31,905 nt of DNA from DATLYB01 sp964502525 (lineage in GTDB: Bacteria; Bacteroidota; Bacteroidia; Chitinophagales; CAIOSU01), in contig CAZCXH010000044.1 in assembly GCA_964502525.1 (NCBI GenBank), forward strand, positions 1 to 31,905, written 5' to 3'. The notes under the pieces were generated by a model that saw nothing but the letters and a program-made list of their open reading frames with translations, was not told the DNA's origin and did not search any database. Below are positions 30,024 through 31,905 of the stretch, in pieces. The translations under genes and the position numbers were made by a program. Every line of letters begins with the position of its first letter. Within the stretch, counting starts at the first letter, position 1.

Positions 30024-31905
30024 GTGATAAGAGTTTTTTTATTTGCTCTCCTCTGCTCGACTGCCTCATTCGCTTCCGCCCAAACCTGGGAAGAGCTGAA
30101 TGATAAATTTGAAGAGTATTATAATAAGGGCGACCATGGCACCGCGCTTGAGTATGGTAAAAAAGCATTAGAGACCGCCCAAAGCCAATTTGGGCGGAAT
30201 GATTCCAGCTATAGTTTGAGCTTAAACGGTCTTGGAGCTCTCTATAGAGATATGGGCCAGTATGACAGGGCGTTAGCGCCACTTCTGGAATCCGTGGAAA
30301 TTACGAAGAAAATTTTCGGAACAGGCCATTTGCAGTATGGCATGCAATTGCAGAATCTCGCTTCTTTATATAAGTACATTAATAATTATGATAAAGCCGT
30401 GCCGGCATATTTGACATCCTTGAACATTGTAGAGAACAGCCTCGGGAAAAACCATTTTTATTACGGGATTCTTTTGAATAATCTCGGACAACTATATACA
30501 GAGGATAGGCAATATGATAAGGCAGTGGCCATTCTTACTGAAGCTATAGAATTGCAGCGGAAGTCCGGACTGAAGGACAATGCCCACTATGGCGTTGCCC
30601 TCAGCAATTTAGCCATGGCGTACTGCGGATTGAATCAGCATGAAAATGCCTTGCCTCTCAGGATGGAGGCTGCAAAAATTATTGAGAAAAGCCTGGGCAA
30701 AAACCATTACAAATATTTCGTTGCTCAAAATAATCTGGCACACGAGTATAGCTGGATGGGTGAATATGCCAAAGCTTTGCCTTTATGTCTGGAAGCTGAG
30801 GAGAATATTGAAAAGACATTGGGAAAAGAGCATGACCTGTATGTAGCCTCTATTTGCAATCTAACTAACATATACGTAAATATAAATAACTATGATAAAG
30901 CATTAGGGACGCTTACAGAAGCCGTCAGGATCAGGTCTCATATGACCACAGATTTGTTTCCATTCTTAAGCGAACGGGGAAAAATAAGTTTTATGAAAAA
31001 GATGCAAGGGGAGATGGAATATCCTTATTCATTAGCCTTAAAAGTTCAAGATCATTATCCTGAAATAGCTGGATTAAACTACACTTCTCAATTAGCATTG
31101 AAAGGCATGGTATTATCAGGCACTCGCTTGTTTTTAGAAAACATTAAAAACAGCACCGATACTGCTATTGCTTCAAAAGCCTCCCAGTGGCAGGATGCCC
31201 GCAAACAATTAGCTCATCAATACGGATTGCCCATTGCCAGGCGCTCGGCAAACGTGGATAGCCTTGAAAAAATTGCCGATGAACTGGAAGGTGAATTAGC
31301 CCGCTCATCCGTTGAGTTTGCGCAAGCTACCCGAAAGGTAGAATGGCAGGACGTTCAAGCTTCGCTTGCCGCCAATGAAGCCGCCATCGAGTTCGTCCAT
31401 TTCCGGTATTACGACCCCGATCCCACCGACAGCACCTTCTACGCAGCCATGTTGCTGCGTCCGGGTTATGAATATCCGAAATATGTTTTTCTCTTTGAAC
31501 AGCGGCAGTTGAAGCAGCACCTGCAAAAAAGCGCAAGCGACAATGACAAGACATTCATCACCCGCGTGTATGGCGACACCGCTTTGTATAACCTTGTCTG
31601 GAGACCTATGGATTCGCTGCTGGACGGAGTGGATAAAATCTATTACGCTCCCTCGGGAATGCTGCATTCGGTTTCTTTCACGGCAATGTCTGCCGGCAAG
31701 GATGAATATCTGTCACAACAGTATGATCTTGTACAATTGGGCACCACCCGCACACTAGCCACCGATATGCCGCAGCCGCAATACGCATCCATCACCGCCT
31801 TTGGCGGTATTGAATACGCTTATGATTCCACGCACAAGGAATCACAATATGAGGCGCCATTGCTGGCTTTGAATGATGTACCGGGGTATGATCAATTAAG
31901 AAGCA
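30024..31905 (+). CDS. TPR-CHAT domain protein, 3' end beyond the window
   Basis: The frame stays open from the GTG at 30024 to the right edge (627 codons seen). GTG is the only usual start after the in-frame stop at 29934-29936, and it opens a plausible signal peptide (IRVFLFALLCSTASFASA/Q). Residues about 25-300 are kinesin-light-chain-like TPRs of about 42 residues (YGMQLQNLASLYKYINNYDKA, YGILLNNLGQLYTEDRQYDKA, YGVALSNLAMAYCGLNQHENA). A helical linker and a CHAT domain from about residue 440 follow, with AAIEFVHFRYY and YYAPSGMLHSVSFTAM, whose His (about 548) matches the catalytic His of this caspase-like family. The catalytic Cys would lie past the window. CHAT proteins are putative cysteine peptidases; the substrate is unknown. 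The signal peptide suggests an envelope location. Confidence 0.87.
   Translation, partial: MIRVFLFALLCSTASFASAQTWEELNDKFEEYYNKGDHGTALEYGKKALETAQSQFGRNDSSYSLSLNGLGALYRDMGQYDRALAPLLESVEITKKIFGTGHLQYGMQLQNLASLYKYINNYDKAVPAYLTSLNIVENSLGKNHFYYGILLNNLGQLYTEDRQYDKAVAILTEAIELQRKSGLKDNAHYGVALSNLAMAYCGLNQHENALPLRMEAAKIIEKSLGKNHYKYFVAQNNLAHEYSWMGEYAKALPLCLEAEENIEKTLGKEHDLYVASICNLTNIYVNINNYDKALGTLTEAVRIRSHMTTDLFPFLSERGKISFMKKMQGEMEYPYSLALKVQDHYPEIAGLNYTSQLALKGMVLSGTRLFLENIKNSTDTAIASKASQWQDARKQLAHQYGLPIARRSANVDSLEKIADELEGELARSSVEFAQATRKVEWQDVQASLAANEAAIEFVHFRYYDPDPTDSTFYAAMLLRPGYEYPKYVFLFEQRQLKQHLQKSASDNDKTFITRVYGDTALYNLVWRPMDSLLDGVDKIYYAPSGMLHSVSFTAMSAGKDEYLSQQYDLVQLGTTRTLATDMPQPQYASITAFGGIEYAYDSTHKESQYEAPLLALNDVPGYDQLRS

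Noticed and set aside
29956..30027. Short hydrophobic ORF (23 aa, MIIYGLSGLSLIILSLYFL...) before the TPR-CHAT gene
   Set aside because: It overlaps the GTG start in another frame, has no support beyond an ATG, and such short hydrophobic frames are common by chance.
1..31905. CRISPR arrays, tRNA or rRNA genes, insertion sequences
   Set aside because: No direct repeats with unique spacers, no cloverleaf or rRNA sequence, and no transposase reading frame were recognised. The many repeats are coding modules.

Overview
The window is a stretch of a Bacteroidota (Bacteroidetes) chromosome, most likely a draft or metagenome assembly because it contains three runs of exactly 100 N. The assignment rests on type IX secretion (T9SS) hallmarks: two type A C-terminal sorting domains, one gliding-motility-type (type B) sorting domain, a PorP/SprF protein, a DUF3078 outer-membrane protein, GEVED, PKD and SprB-like domains, and a TAnnTTTG-type -7 box. 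I cannot name the species.

Layout. 325-11614: two giant divergent T9SS type A cargo proteins, one a chain of PKD and Kazal domains, the other a repeat-built beta-solenoid. 11663-13102 (minus): MscL and a DUF3078 protein. 13228-13875 (minus): a tandem duplication of a complete cassette, each copy with a sigma-54-type promoter, a 58-aa ORF and a rho-independent terminator. 13989-15459 (minus): an anti-sigma-like membrane protein with a periplasmic TPR region, and an ECF sigma factor. 15811-17350 (minus): a small membrane-anchored protein and PorP/SprF. 17461-24621 (plus): a huge type B cargo protein divergent from PorP/SprF. 24842-29876 (plus): a collagen-like fibre protein with a YadA-like head and an S74 self-cleaving chaperone, split in the assembly by a gap. 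30024 to the right edge: a TPR-CHAT protein cut by the window end.

The most interesting reading is regulatory. A 24-bp bipartite element, ATGACCTTTTT-N8-GGTAT, lies upstream of the small membrane protein, PorP/SprF and the type B cargo gene with identical internal spacing. A close variant lies upstream of the ECF sigma gene itself. This looks like the promoter of an autoregulated ECF regulon that links a sigma/anti-sigma pair to a T9SS cargo and its PorP/SprF partner. It also implies that the sigma gene starts at the GTG at 15459. A second regulatory layer is suggested next door by the twin sigma-54 cassettes.

The large genes are dominated by in-frame repeats: PKD/Kazal modules, an ~815-nt duplication, 123-nt Cys repeats and 72-nt collagen repeats. 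All three assembly gaps fall inside such repeats, and their true sizes can be predicted from the repeat period.
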